DNA of 64,000 nt from Lysinibacillus sphaericus (GCF_002982115.1 NZ_CP019980.1:4596001-4660000); one strand, 5' to 3'. Numbered from the stretch's first letter, positions 7,415 through 14,218 are shown. The notes: generated from the sequence alone by a model not told the origin. Numbers and translations: made by a program.

Positions 7415-7693
7415 TTATTTTTTTGTATGAGCAAACCCATAATGCAACTCCACGTAAGCAATAACTTCTGAATCAGACATATCGTAAGTTGAATCATCTT
7501 TATATCCCGCAGACAGGTAATCACTGACGTTATCAATGTGTACGATTGCATCACCTATCTCAAAATACACGTCACGAGATGCTATGAAACTACCGAAATC
7601 ATCGTGCATTTCAAAACTTACAACAGGTTCATAAGGTACTGTTGGATAATGAATGCGACCACGTACCATTGGATTCTCTACTAAAAGATTCAT
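7415..7693 (-). CDS. Hypothetical phage protein, 92 aa
   Basis: Unrecognised acidic protein (MNLLVENPMVRGRIHYPTVP ... ), with many D, Y and V residues suggesting a beta-rich fold. An AGAAGGTGA ribosome site precedes the ATG. It sits upstream of the YqaJ gene in the same operon and 11 nt after the next gene. Confidence 0.7.
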   Translation of the reverse strand: MNLLVENPMVRGRIHYPTVPYEPVVSFEMHDDFGSFIASRDVYFEIGDAIVHIDNVSDYLSAGYKDDSTYDMSDSEVIAYVELHYGFAHTKK

Positions 7694-7704
7694 AGAATCA
7701 CCTT

Positions 7705-8010
7705 CTAAAACGGCATTGCGTATGGTTCTACATACTCTGGCGCAATTGCTGGACCGTTAGCTACGAATGATATGCCATGCTTTATTAAGTGGTAAGAAGT
7801 CCAAGTGTAATCATGTCTGCCTTGCACAATCTCACTGTTTGGAATACCGATTTTACTCAAAGATTCTGGGTGTAATAAATGGACTCGAAGGTTCACGTTC
7901 TCGATAGTTGCATCATATTGAGCTGAAATAACTTCGTTTGCTGGAATACCGTAGTGCATTAGCAAAGCTGGTAATTGACTAAGCGCTGATACTGCTTTTT
8001 GTAATCTCAT
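7705..8010 (-). CDS. Hypothetical phage protein, 101 aa
   Basis: Unrecognised. Starts MRLQKAVSALSQLPALLMHYGIP; the ATG at 8010 is chosen for the AAAGGA upstream, whereas the longer frame would need a TTG inside that region. The sequence alternates short helices and strands and has an aromatic C-terminus. It is the first gene after the hairpin-rich intergenic region 8050-8209. Confidence 0.65.
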   Translation of the reverse strand: MRLQKAVSALSQLPALLMHYGIPANEVISAQYDATIENVNLRVHLLHPESLSKIGIPNSEIVQGRHDYTWTSYHLIKHGISFVANGPAIAPEYVEPYAMPF

Positions 8011-8049
8011 AAATATCAATCCTTTCGATTTTTCTGATGGCCTATCCCA

Positions 8050-8137
8050 TCAAGCAGCTTGTAAATTCCAAAAAGAAAACGGCTAACCAACCATTTACAA
8101 ACTGCTTGACGTTTGCGAGTTTCGACTCGCAAACGTC
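8050..8137. repeat. Two consecutive inverted repeats in the phage early region
   Basis: The first has 17-bp arms (8050-8066 and 8093-8109) that match except for one position, separated by 26 bp. The second, directly abutting, is perfect: gacgtttgcgagt (8108-8120), loop ttcg, then its complement (8125-8137). The two share bases 8108-8109, so they could fold alternately. Neither is followed by a strong T tract in the minus (operon) direction. They may act as RNA processing or attenuation structures, or belong to a plus-strand RNA. Confidence 0.6.
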
Positions 8138-8145
8138 TGGTTTTG

Positions 8146-8154
8146 TGTTATAAT
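8146..8154 (+). promoter_or_regulatory. Extended -10 promoter, plus strand
   Basis: TGTTATAAT is a perfect extended -10 (TGnTATAAT). No convincing -35 lies 17 bp upstream, where the second hairpin's 3' arm is, but an extended -10 can work without one. It points opposite to the early operon, toward a terminator only about 20 bp after the expected start site. Confidence 0.5.
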
Positions 8155-8172
8155 GAACTTGTATATGTTGTC

Positions 8173-8209
8173 GCTGTTTAATCGTGCATCCGATTAAGCA
8201 GCTTTTTTA
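8173..8209 (+). terminator. Rho-independent terminator, plus strand
   Basis: A 12-bp stem (gctgtttaatcg / cgattaagcagc, one G-U pair in RNA) with a 6-nt loop is followed by ttttttatt. It is oriented for plus-strand transcription, yet no plus-strand gene precedes it. Its 3' arm (ttaagcagctt) resembles the start of the inverted repeat at 8050 (tcaagcagctt). Confidence 0.7.
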
Positions 8210-8296
8210 TTGCCATTTAACTTTGCCAGTACCTTCTTGTCACAAAAGAAATGTACATATATTAACCTCTGTTTTAATGTCATGTGCCGCCACGCT

Positions 8297-8548
8297 CTAG
8301 GCTTGATGCGCAAGTTTCTTCACCACTTTCGCTTTTTTTCCTTGCAAGTTTAGTTCAACCGCAATCGACCGCAATTCCTTTCGTCTACGATGTTTCTCTA
8401 GTTGTTCCAATGAATTATGTAGGTCTTGTTCTCGTTGTTTTGCTAAGTTGATTTGACCCTTTCGAGCAAGAATTTTGATTTCAGTTGTTAGATCATCGAT
8501 ACAAGTTAGTTCACGTTCTATTTGTTCGTCTATTTGAATAAAACTCAT
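8297..8548 (-). CDS. Hypothetical phage protein, 83 aa, coiled coil
   Basis: Almost entirely charged and helical (IDEQIERELTCIDDLTTEIK ... EQLEKHRRRKELRSIAVEL), with a basic C-terminus. A coiled coil in residues 5-60 is likely. AGAAGGGA precedes the ATG, and the start overlaps the stop of the upstream HTH gene by 4 nt. Function unknown. Confidence 0.7.
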   Translation of the reverse strand: MSFIQIDEQIERELTCIDDLTTEIKILARKGQINLAKQREQDLHNSLEQLEKHRRRKELRSIAVELNLQGKKAKVVKKLAHQA

Positions 8549-9030
8549 AAAATAAATCCCTTCTGTCTCAAATCTGCATAATGTTCAGCATAGGCTTCCG
8601 AATAACTCATTCCAACATACTCAATAGCTCTCATAAGCCACATTTTCTTGGCTGTTTCAGCCTCTATACCTTCCTCGATAGCTTTTTTAATATCTTCTAT
8701 TTCACGAGGAGTTAATGCATGGGCTGGTTTAGAGAAATTAGTGCGTTTAAGAGCTTCTAAAAATTCTTCCTCCTCTTCAATTGTTTTTTCTCTCACACTA
8801 CAACGATGAAGATCAACATTCGGACCGTTGAGCAACACTGGGCCTGTTCCTGTATATTCATATTGGATAGCCATCGCAAGCCTTGGATCATCTGATTTTT
8901 CCATTACTTTACGGCTTATGTCCGCTGGTACTTTCGAACGTCCTGTCTCATACTTCGATACGGTTTCACGTACAACACCCATTTTCGAGCCCCAATTCAA
9001 CTGAGTCTCAACACCTCTCAACTCTTTCAT
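8545..9030 (-). CDS. HTH-domain phage regulator, 161 aa
   Basis: The N-terminal part MKELRGVETQLNWGSKMGVV followed by RETVSKYETGRSKVPADISRKV is an XRE-type HTH. The remainder has an E-rich stretch (KTIEEEEEFLEALKR) and a helical C-terminus, possibly for oligomerisation. ATG at 9030 is chosen because AGTAGGAG lies 5 nt upstream; starts up to 9072 are in frame. It follows the two conserved-loop hairpins at 9161-9228. Probably a middle/early transcription regulator; target unknown. Confidence 0.75.
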   Translation of the reverse strand: MKELRGVETQLNWGSKMGVVRETVSKYETGRSKVPADISRKVMEKSDDPRLAMAIQYEYTGTGPVLLNGPNVDLHRCSVREKTIEEEEEFLEALKRTNFSKPAHALTPREIEDIKKAIEEGIEAETAKKMWLMRAIEYVGMSYSEAYAEHYADLRQKGFIL

Positions 9031-9160
9031 GATTTCTCCTACTGTAGTTCCAGTAACAGTCACTTTAATCACCCTTTCTATTTAGTTAAGGTCACATACA
9101 AGTTAACTTTTATTTGAGATGCGACCATCAATTTTTAGTAAACTGTGTATAATAATGGTT

Positions 9161-9228
9161 AAGAGGTAGATTTGCCCCTACCTCTTACTAGATTGGTAGT
9201 TTGATAGAGGCCATTTGCCCTGGCCTCT
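9161..9228. repeat. Twin hairpins with the same loop and covarying stems
   Basis: Hairpin A: stem 9161-9169/9178-9186 with loop atttgccc. Hairpin B: stem 9206-9213/9221-9228 with loop tttgccc. On the operon (minus) strand both expose GGGCAAA. Both stems share AGAGG/CCTCT, but the loop-proximal pairs differ in a compensatory way (TAG/CTA versus CCA/TGG). Hairpin B begins 1 nt after the stop of the HTH gene upstream. No T tract follows either on the minus strand, so simple terminators are unlikely; a protein-bound RNA element is possible. Confidence 0.7.
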
Positions 9229-9229
9229 C

Positions 9230-9526
9230 CTAACTTGCTTTTAACTTTTTGATGGATTGAACTTGATTTGTATTTTGTTCAATCCATTTAAAAACTAAAT
9301 CCCTTGGATACCTTCCATGAATATGTTCGAATTTAGGGAAGGTATCGATTTTTGTTAATTTATAAATAGCATTCCGTTCACATTGGAATATTTCGCATAG
9401 ATGTTCTTGCTTCAACATGTGAGGGTACTTGTTGATTGAGATGTTTTTCAAAACTTGTTCCATTTCTTCACGAATTATTAGTCGGATTTTTTCAAATATA
9501 TTAGTGATAAAATTCGGATCAAACAT
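9230..9526 (-). CDS. Excisionase-like HTH phage protein, 98 aa
   Basis: Residues 36-90 (MLKQEHLCEIFQCERNAIYK ... HGRYPRDLVFKWIEQN) resemble a MerR/excisionase-type winged helix or the DUF771 family: a tyrosine/lysine recognition helix followed by an RYPRDLVFKWIE wing. Residues 1-35 form a helical extension. GGAGGG precedes the ATG. Such proteins act as excisionases or transcription regulators in phages; which applies here cannot be decided. Confidence 0.75.
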   Translation of the reverse strand: MFDPNFITNIFEKIRLIIREEMEQVLKNISINKYPHMLKQEHLCEIFQCERNAIYKLTKIDTFPKFEHIHGRYPRDLVFKWIEQNTNQVQSIKKLKAS

Positions 9527-9548
9527 AATAGCCCTCCTTTAATATGAT

Positions 9549-9788
9549 TTAATCTCTGTTTTCTGCTCGTTTAAGGGATTCACTTGCTTGTTGTAAAATG
9601 ATGATAATTTCATCTAATTCGTCATAATCAAGACTTAAAGTAATACCTGTGTTTTCTTTGAAGCCATCAGCTTCATTTCCATCTACTGTATTTATAGAAA
9701 CTACTGATAAGGCACTATCAACATTTGTATCTGTTTCAATTGCAAATTGTTCTGTGAGTAAAGTGTTTTTTCTGATTAGTTCTAACAT
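9549..9788 (-). CDS. Hypothetical phage protein, 79 aa
   Basis: Acidic unrecognised protein (MLELIRKNTLLTEQFAIETD...) with a hydrophobic C-terminal helix (DELDEIIIILQQASESLKRA). Its ATG shares the final A of the upstream rha stop (TAATG), with GGGAG just before, so translation is coupled. No function assigned. Confidence 0.7.
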   Translation of the reverse strand: MLELIRKNTLLTEQFAIETDTNVDSALSVVSINTVDGNEADGFKENTGITLSLDYDELDEIIIILQQASESLKRAENRD

Positions 9789-10543
9789 TAGGCTCCCAAC
9801 CCTTCTACTTTGATTTGATGCTTAATAGCCATCTCTTTAACAATCGCTAAGTAGATTTCGGTTAATCTTGCATCTTCTGCAATAACATCAAGCTTTGTTA
9901 CTTTATCCAGCTTAGATTTAGAAATGCCGTTCAAAGCCATTTCTTTTCTTCGATTACTTAAACGGATATCAAGTTTACAGCGACCACGTTCTTCTAGAAT
10001 TTGATAACTTTCGTTGCGAACATTTCGATATGCTTCGAATCCGCCGCGTGAAAGAGCTATCTTATTAATAAGATTTGTAACCTTCTTGCGCCATTCAGTA
10101 GGGTTAAGTGCAATAATTTCAGCAATATTATCCTGTTTTGTTTCTAATTGAAGTTGCTTTTCTTCTACTGCGTTTAATCGGCGTTCTTGTTCAACACCCT
10201 GTTGTGCCATCATGGCGATTAATTCAGCGGTTGTTGGTTGTGTTAATTGACGTTCCATTTCATTAAATGCTTGGATGTATTTCAATTTGAATTGCATTGC
10301 TTTTTGACCTGTAAAGCCCATTGCGAGTAAAGTGAAACCGTCTCGATTCATGTAAAACATACGATATTGCTGTTTGTTTTGTGGATGCTCATAGGTTCCT
10401 TCATGGAAGTAATTTTGGGCTTCCTCAATTTTGAGGAGACCCTCGATTTCGCGTAAAACATTGTCATGACGCTTTTCGAACGATTCTGCTACCTGTAATG
10501 ATGTAGTTACAGCTTGTCTGTTTTGAATGATTACTAGATTCAT
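9788..10543 (-). CDS. Rha-family antirepressor with ORF6C domain, 251 aa
   Basis: The N-terminal half is a Rha/pRha domain (VTTSLQVAESFEKRHDNVLR, FYMNRDGFTLLAMGFTGQKA, KLKYIQAFNEMERQL). The C-terminal half (about 150-250) matches ORF6C, found in phage antirepressors (NPTEWRKKVTNLINKIALSR ... YQILEERGRCKLDIRL). Known relatives interfere with repressor function or regulate phage genes. A CAGGAGG ribosome site supports the start. It lies early in the lytic operon, consistent with a regulatory role. Confidence 0.88.
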   Translation of the reverse strand: MNLVIIQNRQAVTTSLQVAESFEKRHDNVLREIEGLLKIEEAQNYFHEGTYEHPQNKQQYRMFYMNRDGFTLLAMGFTGQKAMQFKLKYIQAFNEMERQLTQPTTAELIAMMAQQGVEQERRLNAVEEKQLQLETKQDNIAEIIALNPTEWRKKVTNLINKIALSRGGFEAYRNVRNESYQILEERGRCKLDIRLSNRRKEMALNGISKSKLDKVTKLDVIAEDARLTEIYLAIVKEMAIKHQIKVEGLGA

Positions 10544-10575
10544 AATAGAACCTCCTGTTTTTTAAAATTTTCTAA

Positions 10576-10895
10576 TCTACTAAACTACTGGTAGATGGTA
10601 GGTATTGAGTAACTCAAAAGTGATTTAGTTTATTTTGAAAAGCAGATTTAAATTCCAAATGTGTAAACTGCCCTGCGTCTCTCAATTTTTGAATCATTTG
10701 ATTTACATTCTCTGTAGTCGTACTTTTCAAAGCTTTTTGCTCTATATCAGTTAGTATGGCAATCGTCACTTCGCCAGTTGGTAACAAACCAGTTACAACG
10801 AAATCGTCGTTGGCGATTGCTTCTATGATTGCGTGTAAATTTAATTTGTTTGCATCCACTTTCATATCATCCTTTCTGCTAAACTATTGGTAGAT
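10576..10895. repeat. 21-bp imperfect direct repeats flanking a small gene
   Basis: Copies at 10576-10596 and 10875-10895 have the form tct(a/g)ctaaacta(c/t)tggtagat, differing at two positions. They lie just upstream of the ribosome sites of the rha gene and of the 83-aa gene (minus strand), 299 bp apart. A third, diverged piece (tactagattggtagttt) occurs at 9187-9203. They may be operator or leader elements of the early operon. The basis is sequence similarity only. Confidence 0.5.
10614..10865 (-). CDS. Hypothetical phage protein, 83 aa
   Basis: Unrecognised (MKVDANKLNLHAIIEAIAND...). The first half is hydrophobic alpha/beta (FVVTGLLPTGEVTIAILTDI) and the second is helical. AGAAAGGATGAT precedes the ATG. 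The gene is bracketed by the 21-bp direct repeats. Confidence 0.7.
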   Translation of the reverse strand: MKVDANKLNLHAIIEAIANDDFVVTGLLPTGEVTIAILTDIEQKALKSTTTENVNQMIQKLRDAGQFTHLEFKSAFQNKLNHF

Positions 10896-10909
10896 TGGAG
10901 GTGAAATTA

Positions 10910-11215
10910 ATGGGTGTTAAAATTACTGGTACGAATAAACTAAAGAGAATGCAGAATGGTGTTAAAGAATTATCTAAAACTAAATCAATTCCGATAACTG
11001 AATTACTAACTGATTCTTTTTTAGCTAAAAACACAAATTTTAATGATTTTGTCGAATTTGAAAATAGCGAAATATTCACTAAGTACAAAGACGTTGAGGA
11101 TATTCCTGATATAGAAATGAATGAGTTTATCAGAAATAACTCTAATTTTGATTCTTGGGAAGATATTCTCGGAACAGCAACAGAAGAATACTTTGCTAAG
11201 AAACTTGGTTTTTAG
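10910..11215 (+). CDS. Small phage protein transcribed against the early operon, 101 aa
   Basis: Starts MGVKITGTNKLKRMQNGVKE after TTGGAGGTGA; the longer frame from 10895 would read through that site. The pattern 'TELLTDSFLAKNTNFNDFVEF' with a C-terminal 'FDSWEDILGTATEEYFAKKLGF' resembles a family I recall from phages and mobile elements of Firmicutes, function unknown. It is acidic and soluble. It lies on the plus strand inside the minus-strand early operon, and its 3' end overlaps the convergent 54-aa gene by 20 nt. Either lysogenic expression or a role as a toxin-like accessory gene is possible. Confidence 0.7.
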   Translation: MGVKITGTNKLKRMQNGVKELSKTKSIPITELLTDSFLAKNTNFNDFVEFENSEIFTKYKDVEDIPDIEMNEFIRNNSNFDSWEDILGTATEEYFAKKLGF

Positions 11216-11360
11216 TTTTTTGAATGGCAATTTCTAACTCCAAATTAGAAATTTCATCAATTTTCTTTTGCAGTTGCTCCGCTAAGGTTGTTGTATCATG
11301 GAGCAACTGCGAAAGTTGTTCGAGACCTTTGGCATCAATTGTTATCATTTTCTTTTTCAT
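11196..11360 (-). CDS. Small phage protein, 54 aa, helical
   Basis: An open frame reading MKKKMITIDAKGLEQLSQLL ... ends with a charged helix and stops at TAG 11196. AAAGGTGGTG lies 7 nt before the ATG. The coding sequence contains an 11-bp inverted repeat (gcagttgctcc at 11270-11280 and its complement at 11300-11310). It follows the Cro-like gene by 51 nt, so it would be the second gene of the lytic transcript. Function unknown. Confidence 0.65.
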   Translation of the reverse strand: MKKKMITIDAKGLEQLSQLLHDTTTLAEQLQKKIDEISNLELEIAIQKTKNQVS

Positions 11361-11411
11361 ATCTACACCACCTTTCGATTTATTTACATATCAACAGGTG
11401 ATATGGGATAG

Positions 11412-11633
11412 TTACGCCGTTTTATTCTTAGAAACTAAGAATTTTTCTTTAAAAAAATTTAATTCTACATCTAAGCCAAGACAAATTCGCTCATACTCAT
11501 CCGCCGACAAGATTGAATCACCATTTATAACTCGGTAGAACCTTTTTAATTCAATGGATGACTTATCAGCAACATAGTTCATTTTTAAACCGTTGCTCTC
11601 TATATACCGACGAATTCTTTCGTGTAGTTTCAT
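11412..11633 (-). CDS. Cro-like XRE regulator, 73 aa
   Basis: A single XRE HTH (RIRRYIESNGLKMNYVADKS, IELKRFYRVINGDSILSADE) with a C-terminal dimerisation tail. It is the first gene of the minus-strand operon and is divergent from the repressor gene, the classic Cro position. Its promoter has TTGACT (11702-11707) and TATAGT (11679-11684) with a 17-bp spacer, overlapped by operator O2. A GAGGTGAT ribosome site precedes the ATG. An additional perfect operator (O5) lies within its 3' end. Confidence 0.85.
   Translation of the reverse strand: MKLHERIRRYIESNGLKMNYVADKSSIELKRFYRVINGDSILSADEYERICLGLDVELNFFKEKFLVSKNKTA
11425..11441. promoter_or_regulatory. Operator O5, perfect 17-bp palindrome
   Basis: ttcttagaaactaagaa is a perfect palindrome and the best match in the window to the consensus TTCTTAnnnnnTAAGAA derived from the sites between the Cro-like and repressor genes. 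It lies inside the Cro-like coding region, 209 bp from O1, so DNA looping between sites is possible. Confidence 0.65.
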
Positions 11634-11649
11634 TTAAAATCACCTCGTT

Positions 11650-11782
11650 TTCTTAATATCTAAGAACTCGTTAAATTAACTATAATTCTTTGTTTCTAAG
11701 AAGTCAATAAAAAATTCTAAGTTTTTAAGAAAATAATTCTTTATTTTTGAGATTGTGATTAAATGTTCTTAAACTTAAAGAA
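11650..11782. promoter_or_regulatory. Lysis-lysogeny switch: four operators and divergent promoters
   Basis: Four 17-bp sites follow TTCTTAnnnnnTAAGAA: O1 11650-11666 (ttcttaatatctaagaa), O2 11686-11702 (ttctttgtttctaagaa), O3 11715-11731 (ttctaagtttttaagaa), O4 11766-11782 (ttcttaaacttaaagaa). O2 fills the spacer of the minus-strand promoter TTGACT-17-TATAGT, and O1 lies just after its start site. O4 covers the -10 of a plus-strand promoter TTGAGA (11747-11752)-17-TAAACT (11770-11775). Repressor binding would shut both lytic and its own transcription. Which protein prefers which site is unknown. Confidence 0.75.
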
Positions 11783-11797
11783 AAAGGTGGTGTTACA

Positions 11798-12262
11798 ATG
11801 AATACATTAGGTGATCGTCTAAGAATAGCTCGTCAAAAGAGTGGTTTAAAGCAAACTCAAGTTAAAGAAAGAACTAATATTAATAATAAAACACTTAGTG
11901 GTTATGAAAATAACGTTAGCGAGCCAGATATGAATACATTAGCTACCCTTACGGAATTATATGAAGTTTCTTATAAATGGCTGTTAACTGGTGAGGGTGA
12001 AATGAATATCCCAAGACAAATTGAGAAAAAAGTATCGAATTTAACAGATAAAGATGAACGCGATATAGGCAAACGAATGGAGAAAATAAAAAAAGACTTA
12101 TTGGAAGGTAATAGTGATGATAACAGTGATGCATTAAGTTTTATGGGTGAACCTATGAGTGAAGAAGCAATAGAATCTCTATTGGAAGCCTTAGAACATG
12201 CTGAAAGGTTAGCCACACTTGCTAATAAAAAGTTTATCCCTAAAAAATATAGAAAAGATTAA
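11798..12262 (+). CDS. Phage repressor, XRE HTH, ImmR-like, 154 aa
   Basis: Residues 1-66 form an XRE HTH (MNTLGDRLRIARQKSGLKQT ... LSGYENNVSEPDMNTLATLT). The rest is a helical linker without the S24 peptidase domain of LexA/CI-type repressors. Because an ImmA-type metalloprotease gene follows 25 nt downstream, induction probably occurs through cleavage of this protein, as for ImmR/ImmA of ICEBs1 and phi105. AAAGGTGGTG precedes the ATG. It should bind the 17-bp operators upstream. Confidence 0.88.
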   Translation: MNTLGDRLRIARQKSGLKQTQVKERTNINNKTLSGYENNVSEPDMNTLATLTELYEVSYKWLLTGEGEMNIPRQIEKKVSNLTDKDERDIGKRMEKIKKDLLEGNSDDNSDALSFMGEPMSEEAIESLLEALEHAERLATLANKKFIPKKYRKD

Positions 12263-12287
12263 CCATTACCATTAAGGGGTGACAAGC

Positions 12288-12728
12288 ATGTGGATAAAGA
12301 AAATCGTCCAAGACTTGATCAATACATATCAGACAAATGATATTGCTGTAATTACTCAACAAATGAATGTTCAAATAATAGAGTATGATTTAGATGACGA
12401 AATACACGGATTCTATCGTTATGTTAGAAGAAATAAATATATTTTCATAAATTCAAACCTTGCTGAACAAAAGAAGGAATTTGTCTGCGTTCACGAACTT
12501 GGGCATGTAGTATTACATCCTAATGTCAACACACCTTTTATGCGAAGTAACACTTATTTTTCGATAGATAAGATAGAACATCAAGCAAATCTATTTGCTG
12601 TTGAATTATTAATTCCTGATGAGCTTGCAAGAAAATATATCTCTGAGCAAATGACGATATACGAAATAGCTGCCTTACATCATATCCCAGTAAAATTAGT
12701 GGAATTGAAATTTAAGGGGCTATTTTAA
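12288..12728 (+). CDS. ImmA/IrrE-family metallopeptidase, 146 aa
   Basis: The zinc-binding motif HELGH (H69-E70-x-x-H73) followed by EHQANLFAVELLIP is diagnostic of the ImmA/IrrE (M78) family, formerly DUF955. ImmA of ICEBs1 cleaves the cognate repressor, so this is the presumed antirepressor. ATG at 12288 is chosen for AAGGGGTGA; a GTG nine bases earlier lies inside that site. It is co-transcribed with the repressor and integrase. Confidence 0.92.
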   Translation: MWIKKIVQDLINTYQTNDIAVITQQMNVQIIEYDLDDEIHGFYRYVRRNKYIFINSNLAEQKKEFVCVHELGHVVLHPNVNTPFMRSNTYFSIDKIEHQANLFAVELLIPDELARKYISEQMTIYEIAALHHIPVKLVELKFKGLF

Positions 12729-12772
12729 TACATAAAAAAAGAACATACATTCTTACATTAGGAGGATATTAC

Positions 12773-13972
12773 ATGGCTTCTATTCAAAAATATGAATTAA
12801 AAGACGGTAAGGAACGGTGGATGTATGTAATTGAAAACGGTACTAATCCCACTACTGGTAAGAGAGAAAGAATTGTTAAAAGAGGTTTTTTAAAAGAAAA
12901 GGATGCTGTTAAGGCTGCTCGTGCTATGGAATATGAAATAGATAAATGGAATTTAGATTTTAAAAACAAAGCAACCTTTCGTGACTTAGGAGATGAGTGG
13001 TTTGAACGGTATACAAAAAGTGGTGTAAAAAATAGCACCATACGTTCAAAAGATTATCATTTAGAAAAGTTATATGAAGGTTTTGGGCATGTTAAGGTTC
13101 AAAATATAACACAAGATGTTTATCAAAAGTTTCTATTTAATCTCCACGAGCAATTATCTTATAACACTTTGACAAATGTTCATGGTACAGCTAAACAGGT
13201 ATTTAAATATGCTCGTGAAAAGAAAATACTATTAGATGATCCAACTGAATTCACGATTGTTCCTAAGCGTATAAAAACGGTTGAAGAGATTGAAAACGAG
13301 GCTATCACCGATACATACTTTGAAAAACATGAATTAAAGGCGTTTTTAGATGTTTGTTATCAGAGTGGTAAAATAGGTGACTATGTTTATTTCAACACAT
13401 TAGCATGGACAGGGATGCGTCCAGGAGAGGCATTAGCATTAAAGTGGTCTGATATAGATTTTGAAGAAGGAACCATCAACATAACAAAGACTCTTTATAA
13501 TCCAAAGAATAAATTTGATCAATTTGAACTTACTCCTCCTAAAACAGAGGGTTCAATTCGGAAAATAGATATTGAAGAGGAACTCATAGCTTTATTAATA
13601 GGGCATCAACTAAATCAAAAAAAGATAAAAACTATTTATGAGAAGAATTATAAAGATTTTGATTTTGTTTTCTCACGTTTGTATGGAGAATACATGGGGT
13701 ATCCTTGGTATTTACGAATTGTGAATAGACACATGAAATTAATTTTGAATAAAATGCCAAATTTCAATAAACAACTAACACCTCATTCATTCCGACACAC
13801 TCACACTTCTCTTTTAGCAGAGATTGATGTACCGTTAGAATTAATCATGGATCGATTAGGTCACGAGGATGAAGATACAACTAAAAAAATATATCTTCAT
13901 GTTACTCAAGACAGGAAAAAAGAAGCGTCAGAAAAATTCGGTAAATTGATGAGAGAACTTCAAAAAACATGA
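12773..13972 (+). CDS. int: Phage tyrosine integrase, 399 aa
   Basis: Site-specific recombinase with an N-terminal arm-binding domain (about 1-60), a core-binding SAM-like domain (about 65-165) and a catalytic domain. Catalytic residues visible: R216 (TGMRPGEAL), K257 (PPKT), H338 and R341 (HSFRHT), H364 (LGHEDE) and nucleophile Y374 (KIYLHVT). AGGAGG precedes the ATG. It is the last phage gene; the attachment site should lie between its stop and the chromosomal dusB terminator. Confidence 0.97.
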   Translation: MASIQKYELKDGKERWMYVIENGTNPTTGKRERIVKRGFLKEKDAVKAARAMEYEIDKWNLDFKNKATFRDLGDEWFERYTKSGVKNSTIRSKDYHLEKLYEGFGHVKVQNITQDVYQKFLFNLHEQLSYNTLTNVHGTAKQVFKYAREKKILLDDPTEFTIVPKRIKTVEEIENEAITDTYFEKHELKAFLDVCYQSGKIGDYVYFNTLAWTGMRPGEALALKWSDIDFEEGTINITKTLYNPKNKFDQFELTPPKTEGSIRKIDIEEELIALLIGHQLNQKKIKTIYEKNYKDFDFVFSRLYGEYMGYPWYLRIVNRHMKLILNKMPNFNKQLTPHSFRHTHTSLLAEIDVPLELIMDRLGHEDEDTTKKIYLHVTQDRKKEASEKFGKLMRELQKT

Positions 13973-13986
13973 TTTTTTAGGGTTTC

Positions 13987-14057
13987 GGCATCATTCGGGC
14001 ATCATTTTATAAATATAAAGCCCGAAATCGCTTGATAAATAAAGGATTTCAGGCTTT
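13987..14057. other. Probable phage attachment region: tandem arm repeats and inverted repeat
   Basis: Just after int are two direct copies of ggcatcatt (13987-13995 and 13998-14006, 11 bp apart, one helical turn), a pattern typical of integrase arm sites. A 13-bp inverted repeat with one mismatch follows (14017-14029 / 14045-14057; aaagcccgaaatc / gatttcaggcttt). It may be the int terminator or part of the core. The exact att core cannot be fixed because the other prophage end is outside the window. The rest of 13973-14218 holds nothing else recognisable. Confidence 0.45.
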
Positions 14058-14218
14058 CTGTCCGCGTTTACGTCCATAATATTTCTATTGTACACAATTT
14101 TAAAGCTGTATTCATCTGTTTCGGTTTAAATTCCATAAGAGTTAAAATAATTAATAATTCTAAAAATTGAAGTAGACAGATTAGGTTGTTCTAAATTTAC
14201 TTTTACATCAATCATAAC

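Noticed and set aside
9121..9160. Plus-strand promoter (TATAAT at about 9148) driving the twin hairpins
   Set aside because: The -10 is good, but no acceptable -35 or extended TGn is present and no terminator follows.
11224..11538. 104-codon plus-strand frame
   Set aside because: Antisense to the 54-aa gene and the Cro-like gene, both of which have good ribosome sites and sensible products.
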